Shown in pieces: positions 16,647 to 24,716 of a stretch of 33,343 nucleotides of DNA. Source of the stretch: Streptosporangiaceae bacterium (lineage in GTDB: Bacteria; Actinomycetota; Actinomycetes; Streptosporangiales; Streptosporangiaceae). The notes under the pieces were generated by a model. It had not been told where the DNA came from, made no database searches, and worked only from the letters and a program-made list of their open reading frames with translations. A program made the position numbers and the translations under genes. The stretch spans positions 1 to 33,343 of the forward strand of contig JAOPYH010000461.1 of the NCBI GenBank assembly GCA_025964715.1, read 5' to 3'. How positions within the stretch are numbered: the stretch's first letter is position 1; each line of letters begins with the position of its first letter.

Positions 16647-17348
16647 ATGTCCTCGCTCGATTACACGTACGAACACATCGACGACGTTATCGACCGCTCT
16701 GCGTTCGTGGCTCCGACGATCGATCCGAAGAAGACGATGCTGCTGGTGCTCGATATGCAGAAAGCCTGTGCGCAGCCCGGTGGCGCGATGTACATCCCCA
16801 GCGTGGGCGGCGCCCCGGAGGGCAAGGACGTCATCCAGCCGGTGGTCAAGGTGCTCGAGGCCTGCCGGGCCAAGGGGATCCCGGTCGTGTGGTCGCTGTG
16901 GGGTCTGCGTCCCGACGGCAAGGACGCCGGCGTGGCCGAGCTGAAGTGGCCGGGCGTGCTGCCCCTGGAAACCTTCCCGGGCAGCTGGGGCAACGGCGGC
17001 GATGAGCTGGTCGACGAGCTCGAGCCCCTCCCGGACGAGCCGGTCATCCGCAAGCATCGGTTCTCCTCGTTCTACGGCACGGCTCTCACCGAGTACATGC
17101 GCAAGGCCGGCGCGGACACGCTCGTGGTCGCGGGACTGTCCACCGGCAACTGCCAGATGGCCACGGCCATCGATGGTGCGAACCAGGACTTCAAGATCGT
17201 GGTCTTGGCGGACACCACGGCCGCCATCCCCTCCGGCAAGGACGACCCGCTCGGTTACGGCCAGCACTGGGAGGCCCTGCGCCAGATCCAGGCCAACCAC
17301 GGCGACGTGCGCACGAGCGTCGAGTTCCTCGACCTCATCGACGCCTGA
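16647..17348 (+). CDS. Isochorismatase-like cysteine hydrolase
   Basis: A 233-residue cytoplasmic protein of the isochorismatase-like fold. The family triad is visible: D36 (LVLDMQK), K136 (IRKHRFSSFYGT) and C169 (GLSTGNCQMA). Relatives include nicotinamidase, N-carbamoylsarcosine amidase, oxamate hydrolase and related amidases; the exact substrate is not readable. An AGGAG site precedes the ATG at 16647. It is the first gene of the operon under the GntR-controlled promoter. Its place ahead of oxidoreductase genes suggests it opens an amide, ester or similar bond in the substrate before or after oxidation, but this is only inferred. Confidence 0.9.
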   Translation: MSSLDYTYEHIDDVIDRSAFVAPTIDPKKTMLLVLDMQKACAQPGGAMYIPSVGGAPEGKDVIQPVVKVLEACRAKGIPVVWSLWGLRPDGKDAGVAELKWPGVLPLETFPGSWGNGGDELVDELEPLPDEPVIRKHRFSSFYGTALTEYMRKAGADTLVVAGLSTGNCQMATAIDGANQDFKIVVLADTTAAIPSGKDDPLGYGQHWEALRQIQANHGDVRTSVEFLDLIDA

Positions 17349-17404
17349 GCGCGTCACCCAACGCCCTGCCCGAACCCGAGACAACCGAGACTCAAGGACG
17401 TGAG

Positions 17405-17929
17405 ATGTCGCTTTCCGGAAAGCGTGTTGCCCTGCTGATCGAAGACGAGTACCAGATCCTCGAGGGCTGGTACCCCAAGCTCCGCCTGCAAGAGGCGGGT
17501 GCCGAGGTCCGCGTGATCGGCAGCGGCACCAAGAGCAGCTATGACAGCAAGGAGCACTACCCGATGGAGGCGGACGCCTCCGCGGCCGAGGTCTCGGCCG
17601 ACGAGTTCGACGCCATCGTGATCCCCGGAGGTTTCGCGCCCGACAACATGCGGCTGCACCCGGAGATGATCGACCTTGTGCGCAAGGCCTACGAATCGGG
17701 GAAGCTGGTGGCCGCCATCTGCCACGGCGGATGGATTCTCGCCTCGGCCGGCGCCGCCAAGGGCCGCCGGATCACCGGGTATCTGCCCATTCGCGACGAC
17801 GTCGTCAACGCCGGGGCCACCTGGGTCGCGGACCAGCCGGTGGTCGAGGACGGCAACGTCATCACCTCGCGCTCGCCTGACGACCTGCCCGACTTCGGCC
17901 GCGCGATCGTCGACTACCTCGGCCGCTAG
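17405..17929 (+). CDS. DJ-1/PfpI family protein
   Basis: A 174-residue protein with the DJ-1/PfpI fold. Key residues are E13 (LLIEDEYQ) and the nucleophile C106 followed by H107 in AICHGGW, as in PfpI-type proteins. The family includes peptidases, glyoxalase III-type enzymes, protein deglycases and hydratases. The ATG at 17405 has AAGGA 6 nt upstream and lies 56 nt after the hydrolase gene. A strong hairpin follows its stop (17995-18037), which could lower expression of the genes further on. In this pathway it might handle a reactive carbonyl or act on the substrate itself; the sequence does not decide. Confidence 0.9.
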   Translation: MSLSGKRVALLIEDEYQILEGWYPKLRLQEAGAEVRVIGSGTKSSYDSKEHYPMEADASAAEVSADEFDAIVIPGGFAPDNMRLHPEMIDLVRKAYESGKLVAAICHGGWILASAGAAKGRRITGYLPIRDDVVNAGATWVADQPVVEDGNVITSRSPDDLPDFGRAIVDYLGR

Positions 17930-17994
17930 AGGCGGCACGGGCCGTCGAGCCCTCGGAACCACGGTCACCGACCGGCGGAACCGAAGAACAGTGC

Positions 17995-18037
17995 CACACC
18001 CGTCCGCACGGACCCCCCTTGCGTGCGGACGGGTGTG
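17995..18037 (+). terminator. Internal hairpin (attenuator or processing site) within the operon
   Basis: A perfect 15-bp stem (17995-18009 and 18023-18037) with a 13-nt loop lies in the 157-nt gap between the DJ-1/PfpI gene and the first subunit 3 gene. No T-run follows. It may separate two levels of expression in one operon or protect mRNA ends. Confidence 0.6.
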
Positions 18038-18086
18038 ACCGCCGAACCTCACACCTATAGATAACGACCCGCAGAACAGAGGGCAC

Positions 18087-18728
18087 ATGGGAAACGTGAG
18101 CCTGACATCCCCTGACGGCAAGCCCCCACTCGGAGGCTGGCTGCCGTCGATCCGGTTTACCGAACCGCAGACCAGCGTCCTGAACGCCGCGGCCGACCAG
18201 CTCATCCCCGGGGGCGGAGGCTTCCCGAATCCGAGTGAGGTCGACGTCATCTCGTTCATCGCCAAGTACGTGACCCCGTCGGGGCGGGAGGCCAAGTGGT
18301 ACCCCTTTCTCGCCGAGGACGACTTCAAAGTCCGGCTCGAGGCCCTGGGCGATGAATTCGTCCGCGCCACCTCCGCCCGGAGGGTGCAGGTCCTGCAGGC
18401 ACTGGAGCGGGACGAGGCCGAGTTCTTCGGGCGGCTGAGGGACATCGTCTATCACGCCTATTACTCACGGCCCGAGGTCATCCGCGCGATGAACCGGAAT
18501 CTGGCCGCGGCCAAGGACTACCGCAACACCCCGCAGCCGTACGGCTACTCCGACGTCATGGACGACTGGGACGACGAGCTGCTGAGCAGGGTGCGCGGCT
18601 CCTACAAGAGGACCGAGGACGTCAAGCCCGTGGTGGTCCCGGCCGACCTGCCGCGCACCACCGGCACCCGGCAGGCGCACGTGCCGCCCGAGACCGCCGA
18701 GCCGCAGCCGACGCCCTCGGGCGGGTGA
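18087..18728 (+). CDS. Gluconate 2-dehydrogenase subunit 3 family protein (A)
   Basis: A 213-residue protein with the subunit 3 pattern of membrane gluconate and FAD-glucose dehydrogenases, including LNAAADQLIPGGGGFPNPSEVDVISFIAKYV and the helical stretch ending RDIVYHAYYSRPEV. In classical complexes, subunit 3 is exported with a twin-arginine signal and carries the flavoprotein along as a hitch-hiker. Here the N-terminus (MGNVSLTSPDGK) has no signal or RR motif, so the complex is probably cytoplasmic. It lies 37 nt before the Fe-S-type GMC gene and is probably its partner. The C-terminus is a Pro/Thr-rich tail. The ribosome site is modest. Confidence 0.88.
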   Translation: MGNVSLTSPDGKPPLGGWLPSIRFTEPQTSVLNAAADQLIPGGGGFPNPSEVDVISFIAKYVTPSGREAKWYPFLAEDDFKVRLEALGDEFVRATSARRVQVLQALERDEAEFFGRLRDIVYHAYYSRPEVIRAMNRNLAAAKDYRNTPQPYGYSDVMDDWDDELLSRVRGSYKRTEDVKPVVVPADLPRTTGTRQAHVPPETAEPQPTPSGG

Positions 18729-18765
18729 ACCCGGTGCATCACATCCGAGAAGCAGGAGATAGCTG

Positions 18766-20427
18766 ATGGCGGCATACACCGAGACCGACGTCCTGGTGAT
18801 CGGGGCCGGGGCCGGCGGGGGTGCGATGAGCAAGCGCCTCAGCGACGGCGGACTGAAGGTCGTCTGTCTCGAACAGGGTGACTGGGTCCACGCGATGGAG
18901 CACCCGCACCTCTACGACGGCTGGGAAATCGAGCGGAAGCGGAACTGGTCGTTCGAGCCGAATGTTCGGCAGTTCCCCGAGGACTATCCGACCACGGGCA
19001 ACACGACCCCCTACATCTACACCGGGGTGGGCGGTTCCACCCTGCACTACGCGGCCGCCTGGCCGCGGTTCAAGCCGGTCGACTTCCGCAAGGGCACCGA
19101 GCACGGCCTCGAGGGATCGATCGACTGGCCCATCAGCTATGAGGAGCTCGAACCCTTCTACGCGATCAACGACGCCGAGATCGGGGTCGCGCGCCGGACC
19201 GGTGACCCGGGCAACCCGCCGCGCCCGGACGGCTGGGGCCCGGCGAGCCGTGGCGGCAAGGTGGGCCACAAGATGGGCACCGGGTTCGACAGGCTCGGCT
19301 GGCACTGGTGGCCGGCGGACAACGCGATCCTCACCCGGCCGAAGGACTCTCGTCTCCCGTGCAACGACTGCGGGTTCTGCCTGGCGGGATGTCCACGGCA
19401 CTCGATCGCCTCGACGGACGTGTCGTACTGGCCGAAGGCGCTGCGCAACGGGGTCGACCTGCGGACGGGCGCCCGCGTCGAGCGGATCAATGCGAAGAAC
19501 GGTCGTGCCACGGGAGCGACCTACATCGACCGTGCCACCGGGAACCGGCACGAGGTCCGAGCCAAGATCGTGGTCGTCGCGGCGAACTCCATCGGAACGC
19601 CGCGACTGCTCCTCATGTCGGCACAGGCGGGCCACCCGGACGGGCTGGCCAACAGCAACGGCCTGGTAGGTACGCACCTGATGTTCCACAGCTGGTCGTT
19701 CGTGGACTTCTGGTTCGACGAGCCGCTCGAAGGATTCAAGGGCCCCGAGCCCGCGGTGCTGTACAGCCAGGAGTTCTACGACACCGACTCCTCGCGGGGC
19801 TTCGTCAACGGGTTCTCCCTCCAGGTGGGCACGGCGCTCGGCGCGGCCACCAGTGCACTGGGCACCAATACCGGCAACATCGCGCCCTGGGGGACGGATC
19901 ACCGCAGATTCTTCAACGAGCACTTCGGCCGGCACGCGCTCATCTACGTGCAGGGCGAGGACCTGCCTGTGCGCACCAACCGGGTGACCCTCGACCCCGA
20001 GGTGACCGACTCCAGCGGCCTGCCGGCGCCGCATGTCCACTATGACCTGCATGAGAACGACCGCCGCCTGGTCGAATGGGGACGGCTGCGGGCTCGCGAA
20101 GCGGCCGAAGCCGCGGGGAACGTGATGGACACCGCGACCACCGGCATCGGCGGCATCGACGCCCCGCCTCCGGGCTGGCACATCATGGGTACCTGCCGCA
20201 TGGGCAACACCCCCGAGGACTCGGTCACGAACAAGTGGAACCAGACCTGGGACGTGCCGAACCTGTTCATCACCGACGCGAGCTCCCTGACGACGGGCGC
20301 GGCGGTCAACCCGACGAGCACGCTGCAGGCGGTCGCGGTACGCAGCGCGGAGTACATCAAGCGTCGTTTCTCCGACATCGTCGCGCAGAGGACGACGCCC
20401 GGTAACGCCGAAGCCCCCGACTTCTGA
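18766..20427 (+). CDS. GMC-family flavoprotein oxidoreductase with ferredoxin-type Cys motif
   Basis: A 553-residue flavoprotein. The FAD-binding loop VIGAGAGGG opens the protein, GVGGSTLHYAA is near residue 90, and GWHIMGTCRMG with NPTSTLQAVAVR ends it, holding the GMC catalytic His and Asn. C199, C202, C205 and C209 form CxxCxxCxxxCP, the pattern used for [4Fe-4S] clusters. Alpha subunits of related FAD-dependent glucose dehydrogenases also carry an Fe-S cluster for electron exit. The ATG at 18766 has AGGAG 7 nt upstream. It probably oxidises a sugar or sugar derivative together with subunit 3 A. No cytochrome subunit is in the operon, so the electron acceptor is open. Confidence 0.92.
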   Translation: MAAYTETDVLVIGAGAGGGAMSKRLSDGGLKVVCLEQGDWVHAMEHPHLYDGWEIERKRNWSFEPNVRQFPEDYPTTGNTTPYIYTGVGGSTLHYAAAWPRFKPVDFRKGTEHGLEGSIDWPISYEELEPFYAINDAEIGVARRTGDPGNPPRPDGWGPASRGGKVGHKMGTGFDRLGWHWWPADNAILTRPKDSRLPCNDCGFCLAGCPRHSIASTDVSYWPKALRNGVDLRTGARVERINAKNGRATGATYIDRATGNRHEVRAKIVVVAANSIGTPRLLLMSAQAGHPDGLANSNGLVGTHLMFHSWSFVDFWFDEPLEGFKGPEPAVLYSQEFYDTDSSRGFVNGFSLQVGTALGAATSALGTNTGNIAPWGTDHRRFFNEHFGRHALIYVQGEDLPVRTNRVTLDPEVTDSSGLPAPHVHYDLHENDRRLVEWGRLRAREAAEAAGNVMDTATTGIGGIDAPPPGWHIMGTCRMGNTPEDSVTNKWNQTWDVPNLFITDASSLTTGAAVNPTSTLQAVAVRSAEYIKRRFSDIVAQRTTPGNAEAPDF

Positions 20428-20433
20428 TCGCGT

Positions 20434-20470
20434 GTGGCGCCGGCGACCTCCCGGTCGCCGGCCATGCCAC
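20434..20470 (+). other. Intergenic hairpin between the two GMC genes
   Basis: A 10-bp perfect stem (20439-20448 and 20453-20462, loop TCCC), extended by GTGGC/GCCAC arms with a 3-nt bulge, fills the 65-nt gap between the two flavoprotein genes. It has no T-run. It could be an mRNA processing or stability element rather than a full stop. Confidence 0.5.
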
Positions 20471-20492
20471 CCGCGGAGAGGAGAACCAAATA

Positions 20493-22160
20493 ATGCGTAA
20501 CACCAAACCCGATCCGGTCGACGTCGTCGTCGTCGGGCTCGGGGCCACCGGGGGGACCGCGGTCAAGGTTCTCAGCGAGGCGGGCATGAAGGTCGTCGGC
20601 TTCGACCGCGGGCCGTGGCTGCGACCACAGGACCACTATTCCGGAGACGAGCTGAAGTTCGTCAACCGGAACTATCTCTGGCCCGACCCGAACCTCTTCC
20701 CGCGCACGGTCCGCGAGGACGAGGACACGGTGGCCGAGCGCTTCCCGTTCTCACCCACTCCCCAGCTGGTCGGCGGCGGGACGAACCACTGGGCCGGCTG
20801 GGTCCCCCGGCCGCGCGAGTCCGACTTCATGCAGCGGTCGCTGCACGGCGACCTGCCCGGGGCCAACCTCGCCGACTGGCCGATCAGGTACGAGCACCTC
20901 GAGCCGTACCTAACCAAGGTGGAGTGGGAGTTCGGCATCTCCGGCATCGCGGGAGCCGACAAGTACGAGCCGTACCGGAGCAAGGGCTACCCGAGCCCGC
21001 CACTGCGGCCGACCCGCTTCGGCAAGCGTTTCTACGACGCGTCGAAGAAGCTCGGGATCAACAGTTTCCCGATCCCGCACGCGATGGTCACCAACAACCA
21101 CAAGGGCCGCGACCCCTTCAATCACACCAGCTTCTGGAACCAGTACGGCGACCCGAGCACCGCGCGCTCGAACACGCTGACCACCTTCATCCCCGAGGCC
21201 GTGGCGACCGGCAACTTCGAGCTCCGGTCGGAGTGCTTCGTGAGCGAGGTCAAGGTCGGCAAGGACGGCCGGGCGACCGGGGTCGTCTACATCGACCCGG
21301 ACGGCAACGAGGTGCAGCAGGACGCCGAGATCGTCATCCTGACCCTCGGGGCGATCGAGTCGGCCCGCCTCATGCTCATGTCCAGGTCACCGCTGTTCCC
21401 CGACGGGATCGGCAACAGCAGCGGAATGGTGGGCAAGAACGCGACCTTCCACGAATACCTGTTCGCCGTGGGCCTGTTCGACCAGGAGATCGACGACCCG
21501 CTGTACGGCTGGGCCGGCAACTACATCAGCGGTGGTTCGTTCGAGTTCTACGAGACAGACGAGAGCCGGGGACACATCGGCGGCTCGCTGATCTCGGCGT
21601 CGCAGACCGCCCACCCGATCAATTGGGTCTTTCCCGGCCGCCCCCAGTGGGGCGACGCGCTCAAGGACGCCGACCGCAACTACTTCAACTACGCCATGAA
21701 GATCGGCCTGATCCTGCACGACATGCCGGTCGAGTCGAACCGGGTGGACCTGGATCCGACCGTCAAGGACGCCTGGGGCATGCCCGTCGCCCGGATCACG
21801 CACAGGCCGCACGCCAACGACGTCGCCATGGGCAAGTGGCAGGTCGACAAGAACGCGGAGATCCTGGAGGCCGCGGGGGCGCGCAAGACCATCCCCGTCT
21901 ACCTGGACCGGATGACCGGCAACACCTGCCACCAGCACGGGACCGCGCGCATGGGAACCGACCCGTCCAAGACGGTCCTCAACGAGTGGTGCCAGACCCA
22001 CGACGTGGACAACGTCTTCGTCCTGGACGGCTCCTGCTTCCCGACGTCGACGGGCGTCAACCCGACTCTCACGATGATGGCCAACGCCTGGCGGTGCTCG
22101 GAGTACATCGCCGAGGTCTACTCCAAGGGCCGTGAAGAGCACATCCGGATCTCCGGCTGA
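20493..22160 (+). CDS. GMC-family flavoprotein oxidoreductase without Fe-S motif
   Basis: A 555-residue flavoprotein with FAD loop VVVGLGATGGTA, GGGTNHWAGW, the terminal GTARMG stretch with catalytic His residues (CHQHG) and STGVNPTLTMMANAWR. Its overall order follows gluconate 2-dehydrogenase-type alpha subunits, but the region that carries four Cys in its upstream neighbour reads NNHKGRDPFNHTSFW, with no Cys. It therefore passes electrons differently, perhaps through its partner. AGGAG precedes the ATG at 20493. The subunit 3 B gene begins 31 nt after its stop, so the pair probably forms its own dehydrogenase. Glycoside 3-dehydrogenases also have this GMC plus subunit 3 make-up. Confidence 0.92.
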   Translation: MRNTKPDPVDVVVVGLGATGGTAVKVLSEAGMKVVGFDRGPWLRPQDHYSGDELKFVNRNYLWPDPNLFPRTVREDEDTVAERFPFSPTPQLVGGGTNHWAGWVPRPRESDFMQRSLHGDLPGANLADWPIRYEHLEPYLTKVEWEFGISGIAGADKYEPYRSKGYPSPPLRPTRFGKRFYDASKKLGINSFPIPHAMVTNNHKGRDPFNHTSFWNQYGDPSTARSNTLTTFIPEAVATGNFELRSECFVSEVKVGKDGRATGVVYIDPDGNEVQQDAEIVILTLGAIESARLMLMSRSPLFPDGIGNSSGMVGKNATFHEYLFAVGLFDQEIDDPLYGWAGNYISGGSFEFYETDESRGHIGGSLISASQTAHPINWVFPGRPQWGDALKDADRNYFNYAMKIGLILHDMPVESNRVDLDPTVKDAWGMPVARITHRPHANDVAMGKWQVDKNAEILEAAGARKTIPVYLDRMTGNTCHQHGTARMGTDPSKTVLNEWCQTHDVDNVFVLDGSCFPTSTGVNPTLTMMANAWRCSEYIAEVYSKGREEHIRISG

Positions 22161-22191
22161 CCGGCCGGCCCAATCCAGAAAGGAGGACGTC

Positions 22192-22890
22192 ATGACCCTG
22201 AAGGCCAACTGGGAGGTCGTCGGCTCCCCGATCGACCCCGACTCCGACGAGCGGCTGTTCTTCACCGACCACGAGTGGGAAACGGTCGAGGCGGCGACGG
22301 CCCGGATCATCCCCACCGACGGGGACCCCGGCGCCAAGGAGGCTCGCGTCGTGGTCTTCATCGACCGCTACCTGTCGGGCATCGGTTACATCTTCGCCGC
22401 CGCGGACGGCAGCGGGTTCCTGAAGCTCACCGGCAAGTTCGCGGACGCCTGGCGCTCCCGCATGTACGACATGCAGCGGACCTACCGTGAAGGCCTGCGG
22501 CACCTGGACACGATCGCCAACGAGGAGGCCGGGCAGGACTTCAAGGCGCTCGCCGAACAGGACCAGGACCGCGTGCTGGAGATCGTGTCCGGCCGGCCCA
22601 AGCCCACCCGGGTCACGCTCGGAGCGAGTGACTCGGTGGGCACGTTCCTGCAGGGCGTCTTCGACCAGGGACTCCCCTTCTTCGACGCGCTGTGTCTCCA
22701 CACCTGCCAGGGCTTCTACTGCGACCCCGTCTACGGCGGCAACCGTGACCAGGTCGGCTGGAAGATGATCGGCTTCCCCGGCCCGAAGTCCCTGAAGGAC
22801 ACCATGGACGGGACCTACGACACCCACGCGTACTTCGAGCCGGAGTACGACTGGAACGACCTCATCCCGCACCTGGCCGAGCAGCAGTAA
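22192..22890 (+). CDS. Gluconate 2-dehydrogenase subunit 3 family protein (B)
   Basis: A 232-residue protein from the ATG at 22192, chosen because AAAGGAGG lies 5 nt upstream; an earlier in-frame ATG at 22132 falls inside the GMC gene. The LFFTDHEWETVEAATARIIPTD opening, FIDRYLSG and the C-terminal GFYCDPVYGGNRDQVGWKMIGFPG stretch are typical of the subunit 3 family; this C-terminal signature is missing from protein A. It has no export signal. It follows the Fe-S-lacking GMC gene closely and is its likely partner. Together the two dehydrogenase pairs could carry out two oxidation steps on one substrate. Confidence 0.9.
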   Translation: MTLKANWEVVGSPIDPDSDERLFFTDHEWETVEAATARIIPTDGDPGAKEARVVVFIDRYLSGIGYIFAAADGSGFLKLTGKFADAWRSRMYDMQRTYREGLRHLDTIANEEAGQDFKALAEQDQDRVLEIVSGRPKPTRVTLGASDSVGTFLQGVFDQGLPFFDALCLHTCQGFYCDPVYGGNRDQVGWKMIGFPGPKSLKDTMDGTYDTHAYFEPEYDWNDLIPHLAEQQ

Positions 22891-22929
22891 TCCGCGCGGT
22901 CCGGAGGTACCGAGAGAAAGGGAAGCTTC

Positions 22930-24069
22930 ATGCGAATCACCGGCGTGTCCGCGGTGCCGCTCGCCTCGCCATTGAGTGAAGAGCTGCGCTGGGGGGCCAT
23001 GGCCGTCCGGGTCAAGGGTGGGATCGTCGTCCGGGTCACAACCGACGAGGGACTCGAAGGTATCGGCGAAGCGGGCTTCTCCGCGGAGTACTTCCCGACG
23101 GTCGGTCCGATCATCAACGATCAGCTGGCCCCGATGCTCATCGGGAAGGATCCACGCGACATCGGGGCACTGTGGCAGCAGATGCTCGACGCGACGCACA
23201 TGTGGGGGCGCCGCGGCATCGAGACCTACGCCATCAGCGGGGTCGACATCGCGCTCTGGGACCTGCTCGGAAAGATCAGTAATCAGCCCGTCTACCGGCT
23301 CCTGGGTGCCTCCAAGTCCCGCGCCCGCGCCTATTTCGCCCCATCGCTGAAGCCGGTGGCGGAGATCGTCGAGGAGTGCCGGAAAGCAGTGGCGGACGGC
23401 TTCACCGCGATGAAGCTGCGCGTCACCGCCGACCTGAGCCAGGCGGTGGAAACCGTGGGGTCCGTACGTGACGCGGTCGGCCCGGAGGCCGAAATCATGG
23501 TCGACGCCAACATGTCCTACGACCGGCGGGGTGCGCTCCAGCTCGCACGCGAGCTGGAGGCGATCGGCGTGGCCTGGCTCGAAGAGCCGATCCTGTCGCG
23601 GAGTCTCACGCAGTACGTGGACGACCACAGCTGGCTGGCCGACCGGGTGTCGCTGAAGCTGGCCGGTGGCGAGTCGCTGCTCACCCGGTACGAGTACATC
23701 GACGTCTTCGCACGCCGCACCTTCGACGTGATCCAGCCTGACTGCACGAGCGTCGGCGGAATCTCCGAGGCCAAGCGGGTCGCCGACATGGCGAGCGCGT
23801 ACAACATCACCTGTGTGCCTCACATCGCCTGTTCGTCCGGGACCGGTGTAGCGCTCGCCGCAGGCCTGCATCTCATCCTCGCCTGCGAGAACGCGCCGCT
23901 GGTGGAATTCGACGCCTACGGCGGCCCGGGCTGGGACGGACTCCTGCAGGACCCCATCCACGTGGAGGACGGCTTCCTGGCGGCCCGGGATGCGCCCGGG
24001 CTCGGCGTGGAGCTGCGGGACACCGAGCGATTCGCCGTCACACCCGGTGCCACGGAGGCAGTGCGATGA
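22930..24069 (+). CDS. Enolase-superfamily sugar-acid dehydratase (mandelate racemase group)
   Basis: A 379-residue enzyme of the mandelate-racemase/muconate-lactonising group. Metal ligands are D192 (VDAN), E218 (EEP) and E248 (GGES). The His-Asp dyad is D271 (IQPD) and H298 (VPHIA). On the other face, K162-x-R164 takes the place of the Lys-x-Lys pair, so one general base is changed to Arg. That favours an acid-sugar dehydratase using the His dyad over a racemase. The expected reaction is aldonate to 2-keto-3-deoxyaldonate. The ATG at 22930 has GAAAGGGA upstream. The next two genes encode an aldolase and a kinase for such keto acids, which supports the call. The exact sugar acid is unknown. 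Confidence 0.92.
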   Translation: MRITGVSAVPLASPLSEELRWGAMAVRVKGGIVVRVTTDEGLEGIGEAGFSAEYFPTVGPIINDQLAPMLIGKDPRDIGALWQQMLDATHMWGRRGIETYAISGVDIALWDLLGKISNQPVYRLLGASKSRARAYFAPSLKPVAEIVEECRKAVADGFTAMKLRVTADLSQAVETVGSVRDAVGPEAEIMVDANMSYDRRGALQLARELEAIGVAWLEEPILSRSLTQYVDDHSWLADRVSLKLAGGESLLTRYEYIDVFARRTFDVIQPDCTSVGGISEAKRVADMASAYNITCVPHIACSSGTGVALAAGLHLILACENAPLVEFDAYGGPGWDGLLQDPIHVEDGFLAARDAPGLGVELRDTERFAVTPGATEAVR

Positions 24070-24716
24070 CCGGCACAGCGGCGACGGGCTCCCTTTTTCC
24101 GGACCCCCCGGTGATCGCGATTCTTCGCGGCCGGTCCGCGGGCCGCTTCGGCGCGGTCACCGAGGTCCTGTGCGAGGCCGGCGTCCGCGTCGTCGAGCTC
24201 ACCCTGACGACGCCCGGCGCCCTGGAGGCATTGGCGGGCATCCGTGCGCAGGTTCCCGCCGACATCGTCCTCGGCATGGGGAGCGTGCTCACCAAGGAGG
24301 ACGTCGACGCATCGGTGCACGCCGGCGCGCAATGTCTGTTCACCCCGACCTATCTTCCCGAGGTCGTAGCGCGTGCGGTCGAGGTGGGCGTACCCATCGT
24401 GGCGGGCGCCGCCACCCCGACAGAGATCTTCAACGCGTACGCGAGTGGTGCCAGCGCGGTGAAGGTCTTCCCCGCTTCGCAACTGGGCGGACCGCAGTAC
24501 CTGCGGGCCGTCCGGGCCCCGTTGCCGGAGGTACCCCTCGTACCCACAGGCGGCGTCGGAGTGCGGGATGTAGCGGCATACCTCGCGGCGGGCGCAGCGG
24601 CGGTAGGGCTGGGCGGCCCCCTTCTCGGAGACGCGCTGGACGACGGAGGTGACCTCCATGAGCTTGCGGCGCGTGCCCGCGAGGTGGTCGCGTCCAGCAA
24701 GGCGGCGAAGGGGTGA
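24066..24716 (+). CDS. KDPG/KDG-type aldolase (Eda family)
   Basis: A 216-residue class I aldolase. The Schiff-base Lys is K133 (AVKVFPAS), the general base E44 (VVELTLTTP), and the phosphate/substrate loop is in VPTGGVG. Known members cleave 2-keto-3-deoxy-6-phosphogluconate or -galactonate to pyruvate and glyceraldehyde 3-phosphate. The start overlaps the dehydratase stop (ATGA) and its own end overlaps the kinase start (GTGA), so the three are translationally coupled. This supports consecutive steps in one pathway. Confidence 0.93.
   Translation: MTGTAATGSLFPDPPVIAILRGRSAGRFGAVTEVLCEAGVRVVELTLTTPGALEALAGIRAQVPADIVLGMGSVLTKEDVDASVHAGAQCLFTPTYLPEVVARAVEVGVPIVAGAATPTEIFNAYASGASAVKVFPASQLGGPQYLRAVRAPLPEVPLVPTGGVGVRDVAAYLAAGAAAVGLGGPLLGDALDDGGDLHELAARAREVVASSKAAKG

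Noticed and set aside
18040..18086. Possible promoter before subunit 3 A (TATAGAT at 18056-18062)
   Set aside because: The AT-rich hexamer is suggestive after the hairpin, but there is no acceptable -35 at proper spacing.
22069..23961. 630-codon open frame on the minus strand
   Set aside because: It is antisense to the subunit 3 B and dehydratase genes, which have full sets of family motifs. The reverse frame has none.
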